Notes under the pieces: generated by a model
What the model was told of the DNA's origin: nothing
The model's database searches: none
The model's input: the letters and a program-made list of their open reading frames with translations, nothing else
Position numbers and translations under genes: made by a program
Part shown: piece by piece, positions 43,901-54,394 of the stretch
How positions within the stretch are numbered: the stretch's first letter is position 1
Layout of the letters: every line of letters begins with the position of its first letter
Source of the DNA: Cryoendolithus antarcticus
Lineage: Eukaryota; Ascomycota; Dothideomycetes; Cladosporiales; Cladosporiaceae
Assembly: GCA_002077065.1 (NCBI GenBank)
Contig: NAJO01000023.1
Span: 372,001 to 436,000, forward strand
Length of the DNA stretch: 64,000 bases
Direction: 5' to 3'

Positions 43901-44175
43901 ACGTCGTCATCAAGGATGACCTGAAGTTCACTGCCGATGCGCTTGAGCAGGTGACGCACAATCTGTGCTATCTCTTCTCGCGTGCTACGAAGGCTGTTTC
44001 TGTGGTGCCGCCGGCTTACTACGCGGATATTTTGGCCGAGCGTGGTAGAGCTTATCTGTTCACTACACTCCAGGAGGACCATGGGGTGAGTGAGGGGAGT
44101 GTGTTGTCTGGGGGTGGCGATGAGTGGGATGGAAGTGTGCATCCGGATCTGAGGAATTCGACGTGGTATGTCTGA
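40999..44175 (+). CDS. Argonaute (QDE-2-like), catalytically complete
   Basis: Small-RNA-guided RNA-binding protein and probable slicer in the RNAi pathway. Single exon of 1058 residues. Residues 1-85 form a Gly/Arg-rich RGG tract (repeats such as RGGRGG, GGDQSRGG). The N, L1, PAZ, MID and PIWI regions follow; PAZ is near residues 370-500 and includes IKTIIGFAPG and the DYFRTRHSITLTQPDQPVLNVG motif. MID is near 600-770, PIWI near 770-1040. The PIWI tetrad is present: D779 in GIDVTHPSPGS, E820 in KQEMVGEE (glutamate finger), D863 in YRDGVSEGQY and H967 in ARSAHYVV. The KRHHTRFYP and FYLQAHQGLQGTARSAHY blocks are intact. The C terminus ends NSTWYV, close to the usual hydrophobic end. It could be QDE-2 (quelling) or a meiotic paralogue; the sequence does not decide. 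Confidence 0.93.
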   Translation: MSDNANRGGRGGRGGFRGDRGGDRGGRGGGRGGNQYRGNSQPGRGGGQPRGGYQYRGGDQSRGGDQSRGGGPPRGGGGFRGGPPVDMAVRSGNPQNTAPEIGDVYLRDKPILAPDANVTNAEDALVQQTKRKMIDGMPGRSGYGTKGKKIVLRTNYFQLQTAFEANKPEVPLYRYDVNITGDLSRPKRRRLLTQLVADARFNGISVATDGARIIVTTAKIELGSWATGDSILLADPSATASDVTGTVPAHGQAACKRNTIRFKVDYITLYTLSQMISYLHSTSATAIYDARGDLIQLLNIIMCKRPSTVGDVTAVAGNKFYPNQVHPGKKFMALGGGLTALRGYYSSVRPAVGRMLLNLNVSTGAFYNNDPIIKLVEQSGKSTLPLKEAFIRMLKVEVLYKPSKGDAFTKIKTIIGFAPGPDKKTPKRKRFGNSKETRFSYTDASTGKVIETSVFDYFRTRHSITLTQPDQPVLNVGTRADPQYVPMELCKVLPGQRYGRLLSSDQTTNMLAFAARYPNMNAKSIVEEGLRLMGLQHPDVDLQALTVHPFGFSVKTEMLTVPGRILPTPQVQYDNKTVNARNGSWNCDKQKFVRPAKFANWSAVRLDVKDGREGYRDITALVDEPNEENFNQRGMLKPSALIAELARYLNAYGIDMGTFGNPIKRTLFDLSSMQNRGANDRILEEIFDSQKKLGRKMLFIVIAKVDKWLYARIKFFGDTKYGIHTICAVGSKLQKPKNQGMYMGNLALKFNIKGGGVNHTVPGAMIAPMDNNTMLMGIDVTHPSPGSSAGAPSIACVVASEDHFLCQWPGSIRKQKGKQEMVGEERRDADMVNGLVEMVIERLRHWQKKHNNALPAKIIVYRDGVSEGQYALVLEKELPSFETAFKQLYGAQQKWPKMAIIVVGKRHHTRFYPTKQEDADYNDRAPDRSSWNCIPGTVVDRGITGRTYHEFYLQAHQGLQGTARSAHYVVIKDDLKFTADALEQVTHNLCYLFSRATKAVSVVPPAYYADILAERGRAYLFTTLQEDHGVSEGSVLSGGGDEWDGSVHPDLRNSTWYV

Positions 44176-44532
44176 TTGGTGTGTGAGGGTTCGGATGTAA
44201 GCTTGACGAAGTTGGGCATGTGACGACTGATGAAAGCATATGGGTGAGATGAAGTGATTAGGTCTTGTGTGCAGCACTTTCTGCTAGAATTGAGGGATGA
44301 GAGAGATCGTTGGATTTGAGATACGGTCTTTACTGAGATACTGGAGTGGGCTTGATCAGGGTCAGAACCAGAGTAGCACTATGCACTACGTGCTGATTCT
44401 GTTGCCTCTCGTTCAGTTGTGACCTTTCTCCATGCCAGTCTGTCAAACGCAGCATATTACATAACCTCTGCTTCTGTGACAAAGGTTTCGAATTGGCGGA
44501 GAGCACCTCAAGTGCACCCCTTCTCGTCGGAC
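44176..44532. other. Convergent gap, Argonaute / hydrolase
   Basis: These 357 bp hold the 3' flanks of two convergent genes. No further feature was seen. Confidence 0.45.
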
Positions 44533-45216
44533 TCACACAACACGGCTCACGAAAGCCACAATGTCATCTACCCCCTGCGGTTCGTTGATCCAGTGACCTC
44601 CATCCGGGTATGCGCACCACTGCACTTGCATGCCACCCGCAACTAGCGTGTCGTTCAGCTCCTTGCCGAACCGAATTTCGATGGTCTCGTCATCCTTGGA
44701 ATGACACAAGAGCACAGGCGTCTTTGCTGCTTGGTCGTGTAGCCCCGCTGTGAGCTCGCATGACACATTGTTTGGGCGTGGCAGCCAGCTCGAGACGCCG
44801 ATGAAGCCACCTAGTCGTATGTTGCCGGCGAGAAGAGCGTGTATGGCGACCGCGCACCCTTGGCTGATACCGCCGAGAACAACTTTGCCGGCACCGACAA
44901 TGGCTGCCTCAGTGGCAATAATATCCTGGATGCGCTTGTTTGAGGCTGACATGTCCTGCTCTGCTTCGAGTTCGTGGGGATCCTCTGTGGTATGCATGTC
45001 GAACCACTGTGACATCTCGCCCCCGAAGCGTTTTGGAGGCATCATCTCGGCGGTAGGGAAGACCCACTTGATACCTGGAAGAGCCTCAGGAAGTGTCCAT
45101 CCATCCGTCGCTTGACTTTCAAAGAGCTCTGATGCAAATTCTCTGGCTGTACTGTCGCGGCCGTGGAGGAAGATGATTGTGTGGGTATGGGGGGCGGTCG
45201 GGTGACGGACTTTCAT
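44533..45216 (-). CDS. Acyl-protein thioesterase/phospholipase-carboxylesterase-like hydrolase
   Basis: Alpha/beta hydrolase of the phospholipase/carboxylesterase family (acyl-protein thioesterase group), 227 residues from the ATG at 45216. The oxyanion strand is TIIFLHGRDSTAREF, with HGRD in place of the usual HGLGD. The nucleophile is in GGISQGCA near residue 115 (GxSxG). The acid is in CHSKDDETIEI, and the His is in PDGGHWINE near the C terminus. The frame remains open upstream to 45669, but that extension has no family match and is not used. A family role in removing fatty acyl groups from proteins, or in small-ester hydrolysis, is a family-level inference; this divergent fungal subgroup has uncertain substrates. 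Confidence 0.82.
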   Translation of the reverse strand: MKVRHPTAPHTHTIIFLHGRDSTAREFASELFESQATDGWTLPEALPGIKWVFPTAEMMPPKRFGGEMSQWFDMHTTEDPHELEAEQDMSASNKRIQDIIATEAAIVGAGKVVLGGISQGCAVAIHALLAGNIRLGGFIGVSSWLPRPNNVSCELTAGLHDQAAKTPVLLCHSKDDETIEIRFGKELNDTLVAGGMQVQWCAYPDGGHWINEPQGVDDIVAFVSRVV

Positions 45217-46096
45217 AGTGGCGCCAATGATGGATGCGAGATGTGCAGGTCGTTCAAAAGTGACGTGCAGATTGTGGTGTGGAAAGAGACGTGTTGTAGT
45301 GAGCAACTGTATCGAAGTAAATGAAGTTGAAGCGACAATATCGTCAACCGATGAGAGTGAAAGCTTTGCGCAGGGCTCATAGATGAAACGTGGCCAAGCA
45401 GGCGCGAGGTACAGGTCAGCACGCGCGTTAGAGTTGGTTCTTGAGGACAGCAGGCACACTGCACCCCCGACTATTGCTGTGCCATGCTCGTGTTCTGATC
45501 CTCTCCTACGACCTTTTCGAGCATTTCGATCGGACTGATGCGAGCCTATAAGCCATGGAGACGGACCATTAGCACAGACGACCATAGCTCTGTAGCATCT
45601 CGCAGAGTTGGGCACTCTTGCGTGGATAAGCGCAGAAGCGGTAGAGTAGTACCGTAAGTGGGTGACCATGCGGGAATGCCTGCTGTCGTTTATTTTTTAT
45701 TTTTTCGCCTGGACATGAAGCGCGGGTTGCGGTCCTGTACTAGCAATGGAGTGAGAGGATGGATGTTCGAAGATCTTGGTGCCATCTCGACGACGTCAGG
45801 TCAGTGCAGGAGTCACACATCCACTCTTGATGAACTCTCCAGAGTGTTGTGCTGATGTCATGCATACCGCAGATGTCTGTCTCCGTCTCTGCAGCCTAGG
45901 AGAGATGACACGTGGGTACGAGGCAGTGCGCAGCGACCCGTAGCTCTCGCCAGCAAACCGATTGTCGGTTGTTGTTGTTGCAGTGCAGTGTATAGACGCC
46001 TTAGCCACGAGATCCAGCCACGGAGACCGTTTCCAAATTCGCGGAAGCGCGAAGATAGCCGCATGTGCTCCATCGATTAATCATGCATGCTCGCCG
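45217..46096. other. Intergenic region between two minus-strand genes
   Basis: 880 bp holding the hydrolase promoter and the transcription-factor 3' flank. A T-rich run (TTTATTTTTTATTTTTTCG, 45690-45708) is the only striking feature. Confidence 0.45.
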
Positions 46097-47957
46097 CTAC
46101 CTTGGCGTGTCCGCGGAATACGCAGCGAACGCGGACTTCGAACGGGCGCTTCCATCATACAGCGGCAACGTGATCTCCCACGGTTCAACAAACCCAAGAT
46201 CCTCTGGCGGACTCGAGGTCGTCTCGCGCGAGCCAGAACTGCTCGTGACAGCAGCCATACCCGGCACCTCCCCACCCCAATCGATGGCCAAATCAACGTC
46301 GCTGAAATCATCAAAGACAAAGCCGGTGTTCTCGGTACACATGTACGGGGTGTCGATGCTCATAGGAGTATCAGCTACGGCGAATGACCGAAGTGGACGG
46401 GCTTTGGGCAAATGCTCGTCCGCAACGTCGGGCTGGCTAAGACCTTTGCTGAATATGTGCTGTTTGACATGAGCCGCCCATCGAAGCCATCTGGCTACTT
46501 GTCAGTGCATTTCCCTCGGATGAGGAAATGAAACGAAGGGTGACTTACTTCAGATTGTTCCGAGCCTGAAAATGTCCCATCGCGATGCCGAGCGGGAGAA
46601 AGATTCCTATGTGCCCTTGAGTGCCAGCATCGGGCTCGACGAAGCTGGGGAGACATCTACACAGCTCGTAGACGTAGCTAGTAAGCTCTTCGTCGGTCAC
46701 TGCACCGGCGATGTCTGATGGTGACGACTGATCGAGATTCTGTCGGAATTCGCGGATCGCCTTGATCGTTGTCCGAACATGGAACATCGCTATCCAGTAC
46801 TGCGAGTGCACATAAGCGGGCAAGAAGCCAGTGAACCGATATGCAGTAGGCATGGTCCGATCAGAGATCAGGGAGGCGTAGGTTGAGAACTCATTCACAG
46901 TGACTAAAGTGAATGGCTGCAAGCCATGAGAGTGAATACTGTCATGATAGCGATCGAGCCATTTGCGAAGCTCTGATTCGATGCGTTCGCAGTCCATCAT
47001 GAGCAGGTCGGCGTCGAGCAGGGTCATGGGATCATCGTCATCGAGTTCATCGAATCTCTGGAGCAGACCAGGCACCTGGATTGTGATGTCGAAGAGTCCC
47101 ATGCCCCAGTCCTGACTGGATGCACGAAGTGCAGCTGCTCGCCATGCTGGCGTTGAGTACGGATCGGTTGTCCGTAGCAAGTACGATCGAGCCAGTGAGC
47201 CGTGTCGGGAGTTGTAGAACAGCTGCAGGGAAATGTCACTCTTCAGTGAGTCCGGTCCACGACTAAGCAATAGCTGCTCCACACCCATGACGTGACCAAA
47301 CCACCCGGGACCCTGTGTTTTGATCTTGTCGAAGAACTCGCAGACCATGAGCAAACTGGCTGCGGCCAGGATGGTGTCGTCGTGCACGCTGGCGGCTTTC
47401 GTGACAGCGTTGGCGAGACTGCCAAGTGCCCTGCCGTACGATTCGACCGAAGCGTTCAACAGCCTGTCATCGCGGTGAATATGACCAATCTGCACCAAAG
47501 CTAGAGTGTTGAGTCCATCGCGCAGGGCCGGATGATCAGCTGCAATCTCCATCATGTCGTCCATATACTTGAAATTGAGGCTCTGTGATCTTCCCATCTT
47601 AGGCATATAGATGTCCAGGAAGGTTTGATACATCTGATTCTCCTGCAAAATTGGACTGAAGATCTGTTGATGAAGTGCGAAGGTAATGCCTGACTTCGTG
47701 GTCTTAGGCTTTGCAACCATCCGCCCGTCAGAGCTGTCAACCTTCCAGACATCAGATGAGATCTTGCCGCCATGACGACTCTTCGCCTTCTGCACGATCA
47801 GTGACGTCTGATCCTCGAACTCGATACCATTCCGTTCTTTGCGGTAGCCTGGACACTCCACACCGTGCGTTCTGCACTTATCGCAACCCGGTCGACCTTC
47901 GTCACACCTAATCTTCCTGCGACGGCAGGTGTAGCAGCCTGACGACCGCGGAGGCAT
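46097..47957 (-). CDS. Zn2Cys6 fungal transcription factor
   Basis: Nuclear DNA-binding regulator of 600 residues from two exons, 47957..46549 and 46490..46097. The 58-nt intron has a GTAAGT donor, and the acceptor is CCAG at 46491. Using this acceptor opens a 130-codon frame ([16 protein letters not shown]...), whereas the earlier AG in CAAGTAG would give only a short tail. The N-terminal binuclear cluster has C8, C11, C18, C25, C28 and C35 (spacing C-x2-C-x6-C-x6-C-x2-C-x6-C) with a basic RRRKIRC loop. The rest matches the general fungal TF_2 (PF11951-like) architecture: helical regions around residues 110-440 and an acidic tail with [17 protein letters not shown] that could act as an activation segment. 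Targets are unknown. It is divergent from the SET gene. Confidence 0.87.
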
Positions 47958-48419
47958 AGTTGATGTGTGCTACGAGAACGAGGCTCCTCACTGCTACGGT
48001 ATAAATAATCCCAAAATGCACCCCTGGGTGCCTGGTGTTGGGGCTCAGCTCGCGTTCATTAGCCACATATGGTGACGTTTACGGGTAAAAGCTTGTTGAT
48101 CCTGCGATGTGTACCTTAGTCAGCGTCTACACTGGTTGGTGGCGTCCATCTCGCTACCAAACATGGAGCGCACACAATGAGGTAAGCTCGGGAGGAGGCG
48201 ACGAGCACATTGTGCGACGATCGTTTGTCAGAAGGCAAGATATCGCCCGTTCATAGCGCGAGAGCAATAAGGTTAGGTTCTAACGGTTCGCACGGGGCCC
48301 GATGACTCCGGGCCACGACTTATGTAATACATAGAAAACGCCGCGAACCTCGATTCTTGCTTGCAGACTGGCAGTGAGCTACGCGAGTTTTCGGCTCGCT
48401 ACAAGACCAGGGATAAACG
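47958..48419. promoter_or_regulatory. Divergent promoter: Zn2Cys6 factor / SET protein
   Basis: 462 bp separate the two start codons. TATAAATAA at 47999-48007 lies about 45 bp upstream of the regulator's ATG, in sense for the minus strand as a weak TATA-like element. No other feature was recognised. Confidence 0.45.
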
Positions 48420-50471
48420 ATGGATGCCGCAGCTACACTCGAGTCCTGGTTCCGCAAGCAGCCAGGCGCGTACCTGCACCCCGATGTCCGCATCTCTTAC
48501 AGCCCTGAAGCTGGTGGACATTGGCGAGCGAACGCAGCTGTCGAGCCTGGCACGCGACTTGTTGTCGTTCCACATTCGCTCGCATTCTCCCACCTGAACG
48601 CGTTGGTAGACGATGCTTACCCGGTCTTCAAGCAACAACGAGTCGCGCTCGGAGTGGAGATCACGGGCTTCTTCTACTTAATGCTGCAGTATCTGCATCA
48701 CGAATCGTCGTTCTGGAAGCACTATCTTGAAGCGTTGCCGAAACCTGAGGATCAGCATACAACGCCTTTGTGGTTCGACAATGCGGATGATGAGAGTTGG
48801 CTAGCAGACACGGACGCTGCTTACACGGCACAGAAACGGCGAGAAGCCTACTTGGGCCAGTATGATACTGGTGTTACTGTGCTTCGTAAAGCTGGCATTG
48901 ACACAAGTTCCTTGACCTGGTGAGCAGTTCTGTACCAGGTAAGCGAGTCTCTCTTTGATATGTTTGTTAGGGACCTCTTCCGTTGGGCTGTCACGATGTA
49001 CACTTCCCGTTCCTTCTCTTCTCGATCCATTGCTCCACAAGACAGCAAGTACTGGGCCGCGTACAAGTCCGGTACGGGAGATTCGAGGCAAGCAGTCTTG
49101 CTAGATCTCTCTCATGCATCTGCCGACGACCGAAACTTCTCTGTGCTGTTCCCTGTCATCGATAGTGCGAATCACACTGTCGATTCGAAGGTAGACTGGA
49201 CATTTGACCCGGGACGCTTCAGTCTTGCTACTGTAGACTCGATACAAGCAAGTGTAGAAGTCAACAACAACTACGGTCCCAAAGGCAACGACGAGTTACT
49301 ACTTGGCTATGGATTCTGTATCCCGAACAATCCGAACGATACTGTCATGCTCACACTGAAACCTCCAAGTGAAGAGCTGCAGACTCATCTGCGCTCGTCG
49401 CATGCAGGCTACTTCGATGCTTCAAAGCAATGGGACGGTGAGAAAGCGACATTTAAGCTTCGTCGCTTGCCATCGCAGTTCGAGCGTGCTGAGGATGTCT
49501 TCAACGAGCTACCTGTCCCTTTACTCGAGCTACTTACCCTTATCATCCGGTCCGAACGTGGTCTACCGTTTCAGACAGTACCCGATACTTTGGGCTACCT
49601 GCTACAACCCGACAGTCCCAGTCGTCAGTACCTCCCGTTCATCGCCCGCATGATCGTCACATCTCTAGCGCCGAAACTACAGAGATTGCAGGCTCAGACC
49701 CTACGATTGACTGCGAGGCCGCAGAACGTGAAACAAGCCCAGGCCAAGATCTACCGTGACGGCCAAATAGAGATCATAACCACTACTATGCATGCTCTTC
49801 GAGGATTCCTACGCTCTTTGCGACCTGCACACAAAGCCTCTCGCGACGCTAACGGACAGGCCGGTGGTAAGCTGCTGCTACTCGATGATGTCGTTTCACA
49901 GAATGGTCCAATGGAGAGAGCCACTCACTCGAGCGACATCTCACGTCATACCGACCCTGTATCCTCTGGTGGTAATATACTCACGCTTGATGAAATCCTC
50001 TTCGTTTCTGGCTTGCCGCGGAGTGTGCTCCAGGAGTTCCTCGCGGGGATTGAAGCCAATGCAAACACGTCTAACGTGACCGAACTCAGGCATGCAGGCT
50101 GGGAAGAAGACGTCTGGGTCCTGTTCCTGTCTTACATGTGGCTCTCAAGCTCCGGCAACCCTGCCACCAGTTTGGCCTGGATGGAAGCACTAGCTGCAGA
50201 GTACAGCCCTGCTACGACTATCGAGGATGCCTCTCCGCAAGCCAACAATGCTGAAGATCAGGACAGCTCGGACCTCATGTCAGTGGTACGGCAAGCTGTG
50301 GGGAGTCGTGGTGGTGATGGTAATAACGTCTGGGAAGATGAGAGGTGGAGTGAAGGTTTTATCGCAGGATTCGGTGGTAAGGTGCTACAGCATCACGGCT
50401 TCGCGATGATGGTGACGAACGAGGACGGCGAGGAGGAGCAGAGACTGGTGGTGTATCTCCATGGCGCTTGA
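48420..50471 (+). CDS. SET-domain lysine methyltransferase (RKM/SETD3-like)
   Basis: Class of SET methyltransferases acting on non-histone targets such as ribosomal proteins. 666 residues from two exons (48420..48919 and 48971..50471). The 51-nt intron has a GTGAGC donor and a TTAG acceptor, and joins SSLTW to DLFRWAVTMY. The N-terminal SET parts are AAAVEPGTRLVVVPHSLAFS and FFYLMLQYL. After a long insert typical of the subgroup come RWAVTMYTSRSF, FPVIDSANH (the NHxxx strand) and ELLLGYGFCIPNN (the catalytic-Tyr GYGF motif). The C-terminal ~300 residues look like the Rubisco-LSMT-type substrate-binding domain. Substrate is not predictable from the sequence alone. Confidence 0.85.
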
Positions 50472-50835
50472 AGTGCGCCTGTGCTACTGTAAGCACAGCT
50501 GCAGCAACGGGATTGTCACACTTGATATTGATCATTGGGGGAGTGGAGTGATCTTGGTCTGTGGGAAGGGTTTGAGAGTCTCACAAACATAGCCATATAG
50601 CGCTTCGCTGCCGCGGACAAGCTAATTAGACCACATGATACGTTTCAGACTTCCGGAGAAGCGGAGGTAGATGTCATGGCATCCATCTACAAACAGGCCG
50701 GATGAAGCAGAGGCCACGCGGGCACACTGGTCTCCCTCGTAGTCATACCTGGGTTACAGTTGATCTGTGCTGTTCAATAGTGCTGTCGATTTGTGCTCTA
50801 GGTCTGTCTATCTCATCATCACGATCAGCACAGCT
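50472..50835. other. Convergent gap, SET gene / carbonic anhydrase
   Basis: 364 bp with both 3' flanks. No further feature seen. Confidence 0.45.
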
Positions 50836-51721
50836 CTACTGCAGCGTGAAGGTCGATGCACGAGTCTCCTTCCTCGACTCGTCTTCCTTCGTCTCAACAT
50901 CGTCTAGCAATCCGGTGTGCAGATTGTAGATCAGTCCATGCACCTGCAGATCGCGCTCCTTCATTGCCTCGATGACGACTGGGATTCGTCGTAGCGTGTC
51001 GACGCCGGCCTGTACGTTCAGTCGTGAGAGGGCTGTGCGCTTCTCTTCGGGCTGTGTACGTGTCAGTCACATGTCCGCTGTAAGGAACAGCAGCGTTACT
51101 CACATCCTCCAACTTCTCCAGCTCCTCATGATGCTTCTCCCTCAATATCCTCATAGGCTGCAACCACACATCCAATATCCCCAACTTACTGTTTCCCAAC
51201 GTAGCATTCACGCCACCACACTTCGTATGCCCACACACGACAATATCCTTCACCTTGATCGCACCCACGGCAAACTCAACCACGCTCAGAATGCTCGTAT
51301 CAGTCGGACTGATCACATTCGCGATATTGCGATGCACGAACAGTGCTCCTGGTGCTTGACCGAGGATCGTGGACTCGGGGACACGGCTATCTGAGCAGCC
51401 GATCCAGAGCACTTGGGGAGTTTGGCCTTGGGCGGATTTGCCGAAGAAGTCGGGGTTTGCTTTTGTGTACTCGGCGGCCCACTCTTTGTTAGAGCTCAGG
51501 CAGGAGTGGTAGGCTTCGTGGCCTTTGTCGAGAGTTGCTGGGGAGGAAGTCGGGTTAGTCTGGGGAGCTGCGGCTGGTTTGTCGCTACTGTGCTGGCGCG
51601 AGGCATAGAAGGTCCGGCGGAGATGCGGTGCACAGGCGACGAGATGTGAGGGTGGCGAGCTTAGCAGCCGCCGCGTCGTGCGCAGGCTACATATCGCGAG
51701 ACTGCCTGCTCTCGCAGCCAT
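50836..51721 (-). CDS. Beta-class carbonic anhydrase, predicted mitochondrial
   Basis: Zinc enzyme that hydrates CO2 to bicarbonate. 277 residues from two exons (51721..51104 and 51051..50836) with a 52-nt phase-0 intron (GTGAGT donor, ACACAG acceptor); splicing yields LEKLED|PEEKRTALSRLNVQ. The zinc set is C in WIGCSDSRVP (near residue 109), and H and C in VCGHTKCGG (near 165 and 168); the Asp-Arg pair of CSDSR is intact. The first ~40 residues are Arg/Ser/Ala-rich with no acids (MAARAGSLAICSLRTTRRLLSS), a strong mitochondrial presequence. A strong GTGAGT donor just upstream of the ATG (minus strand near 51790) suggests a 5' UTR intron or a second start. Confidence 0.9.
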
Positions 51722-52592
51722 ACTGAAGGTATTTCCGCGATGATGTGTGCTCACGTCAAAGATTGCAAAACGCACAGACATCACTCACCTCCAGCCATCT
51801 CTTTCGGATCCTTGTTCTCTGCCATTTCGAGTGTCTTTCGTTTCTTGTGTGCACGTGGAGAAGAAGATGTATCTAGCTCAGCGGCGGACATGTTGAATAT
51901 GTCTATCGGCAGCTAAGCGGCCAATCACTGCACCTTGCCGAAACGATGTCCATTGGAAAAGCATTGCTTCGTTGAGGAGCAAGCTTCTCCGAGGCTTGTA
52001 CCCGCTGCCAATGTTGGGCAGGTGTGACCCGACGTCGACAGCAGGTGCGATTAGAGATTGCACATGTGCAACCCAGGCTATGCAGGTGCTTGGCTTGGTC
52101 TTGAAGATATACTGATGCTATGGTATAGCATTCATCACAATGCCATTAAGGCGATAGGCCCGCCATCCTGGAAGCTCTTCCCATCGTAGTGGGGCAGATG
52201 ACATGATGGTCAGCTATAATTACCTACACTGACTTCAGCTTACATTCTCCGTGCATATGTCTGAACATCAAGAAGCCTAGCACACAGTCATCGGCAATTA
52301 CGCTCCTGGCGGTAGAACCTTGACGCTGTGCCGACTGAGAGTGTAAGCATTTACAAGCACTGCACCAAAACGAGGCTTGCTCCCACGCCATCATGCGTAT
52401 CAGATGATCCAGGATCTCTAGCAATACTTGCGAATCGCCATAGTCTCAAGAGAACCCAGGGAGCATTGGGTCGTTCGGTCTCCGAAACAGACGCAAGAGG
52501 CGTCAACATCTGCATTGGTGCCGCTGCCAGCTGCTCCGTACAGGAATCCATCTCTGCCTCTGCCTAGGCCACTCCCCGACTACATCGACAAG
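51722..52592. promoter_or_regulatory. Divergent region, carbonic anhydrase / DUF7053 gene
   Basis: 871 bp between divergent starts. On the minus side it contains an upstream ATG (MAENKDPKEM) joined to a consensus GTGAGT donor near 51790. It also contains the likely DUF7053 promoter. No other gene was recognised. Confidence 0.45.
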
Positions 52593-53084
52593 ATGTGGCG
52601 AACGACCTTCTACAACACAGTCACGACTCCCATCCCCTCGGACGTCAAACCAGCAGCAGTGATCAAACGCCTCCAAGACGCCGACTTCATCCTCTCCACG
52701 TCCCCCTTCCACATCTCCCATCGCCCGCTCCCCTCTACCCCAGCCGGCAAAGAGAACTACGAGATTACCGACGCCATAGACATCTTGCCCTTCGGCCTCT
52801 GGAAACGCATAGTAGTCTTCTCGGCGTCATTCAAGGACCACCCTAACGGAGTGAAGAGTCACGTTGAGGCTCCCGCTGGTGTGGTCATTGATGGTGATTA
52901 CACCGTCAAAGCCGCGGACGGAGCAGGTGATGGCGAGCAGGGCGGTATGGTGCTGGAGGAGAAGGTTACGACGAGTGTGAGTGTGTTGCTGAAGTTGTTT
53001 GTGCAGGCGAATCTGGTGAGCTCGCATCGACAGAATCATCTGAAGATCATTGAGAAGGCGCGGGAAGATGGAATTGGAGCTTAG
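52593..53084 (+). CDS. DUF7053 family protein
   Basis: Small intracellular protein of 163 residues, single exon. The start chosen is the ATG of MWRTTFYNTVTTPIP, because the fungal DUF7053 family typically opens with a (R/K)TTxYxxxTPxP segment. The frame is open to 52428 upstream, but that extension is Pro/Ser-rich and unlike the family. The remainder has a beta-rich pattern (DADFILSTSPF, YEITDAIDI, LWKRIVVFSASFKDHPNGVKSHVEAPAGVVIDGDYTV) and a C-terminal helix. These proteins resemble START/polyketide-cyclase-like folds, but no function is established. Confidence in the family is moderate as it rests on memory of the N-terminal pattern. Confidence 0.7.
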   Translation: MWRTTFYNTVTTPIPSDVKPAAVIKRLQDADFILSTSPFHISHRPLPSTPAGKENYEITDAIDILPFGLWKRIVVFSASFKDHPNGVKSHVEAPAGVVIDGDYTVKAADGAGDGEQGGMVLEEKVTTSVSVLLKLFVQANLVSSHRQNHLKIIEKAREDGIGA

Positions 53085-53484
53085 TCGGAAGGACGAGTGC
53101 TTTGAGGCGGTTTACTTTCTTCTTCTGCGTTGCTGCGACGATACCACAATACGCTGTCACACCTTCATCGAGCTTCGACTCTTCCGTATCGTATCGTTGT
53201 TCGATCACCCGCACGCAGATCATCGTCGTTATTGCTCTATGTACTGATGACAACGAGATCATTGCGATCAAACAAGACTCTCCAACAATTGAACAAGCTG
53301 CACATCACGTGTTCATTGGGCACTACAGGCTCAGTCGCTCTTTCCGTTGGGGAAACATACGATCAGATGGATAAGTCACTTTCAGCAGAGACTACAAGAG
53401 GAGGTGGTAGTCAACACCGCTGTCAGTTCAAGCCCTAAGCTAATATTCGCTCGCCTTTTGCTTGCTTCACTGGCCATACACACC
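53085..53484. other. Intergenic region
   Basis: 400 bp between two plus-strand genes. I see no coding or structural feature beyond the promoter of the next gene. Confidence 0.4.
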
Positions 53485-54394
53485 ATGTCTCGCAATTACT
53501 ATCGCGGTTTCGAGATACACCGGCTACCAGCGCGAATGGTCGTTCCACCTACCAGCATGCTTTCTCTCGATGACGATATTGCGACTACAGCTTCTCATGC
53601 TGCTCAGACGTCGCAATGGAGCGCAATCAATCGAGAGGCAAATGAGATAGTAAGTCGAACCGGAGAGTCGAACGCATTGGCCACCAAGATCGCAAGTGAG
53701 CTGATCGGTGCTATTGCAGAAGGACTCTACCGATGTCGATAGTAACGATCTTGTGAACGGACTCCCGGTCGACACTCAAGCACCCCACGGCGGCCTCCGC
53801 GATGACTCCGTCAATACATCACCCATACAAACTCTAGACGGCGCGACTACCCCTCTCGCAGCCCCTCGCAACGCCCTCCCGCTCCACTTGGTACCTCTTC
53901 CCAACCACTCCGTTCCGGGGTCTCATACCTCTCAATCCGCTCTCCCTCCCCATCCACCCTTCAATCTCTCTCCCCTCTCTGCTCCAATCCACAACCTCGC
54001 TACCGCAACCCTGATCGACCCAACTTACTATTACACCATGGTCCGCCAACACTCCCTTACCGATACTCCTCGTCCGTATCCGTCCGAGCTCTTCGCCCAC
54101 AGGAACCACGCAGTCATACTCGATATCGAGCAGATGCTCGCGGACTTCCATTTGCAATTGAAGGGGTGCCATGTCTGGGCTGATGATGCCGCGCTGAGGG
54201 ATTTGTGGATGAGGTTGAAGCAAGCCGGCAAGGGGATGAGGAGGCTGGAGCAGCCGCAGCCGGAGACGGGTGCGGAAGTGGGGACTCAGAGGGAGGAGGA
54301 GAGGAGTATTCTTGACAGTGAAGCCGAGATCCATAGCGATAGCAATGGTGAAAGTGGTGGCGATAGTGCTGGCGATAGCGGTGTAGAGGCGTAG
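53485..54394 (+). CDS. Unrecognised acidic-tailed protein
   Basis: I do not recognise a family. The model has 279 residues from two exons (53485..53649 and 53720..54394). The 70-nt phase-0 intron has a GTAAGT donor and a TTGCAG acceptor. The N terminus (MSRNYYRGFEIHRLPAR) resembles a short basic segment. The middle is Pro/Ser/His-rich and disordered. A compact part at residues ~185-230 has hydrophobic helices (HAVILDIEQMLADFHLQLKG, DLWMRLKQAGKGM). The C terminus is very acidic with Asp/Ser repeats (NGESGGDSAGDSG). Probably lineage-specific. Confidence 0.55.

Noticed and set aside
43189..44277. 362-codon open frame antisense to Argonaute
   Set aside because: It mirrors the codon pattern of the real PIWI-domain coding strand and has no domain match. 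It is an antisense shadow.
45217..45669. N-terminal extension of the hydrolase to 45669
   Set aside because: Low-complexity sequence unlike any thioesterase; family members start near the ATG at 45216.
45690..45708. T-rich run as a terminator or element end
   Set aside because: A single short T run without paired repeats or a mobile gene; compatible with ordinary intergenic DNA.
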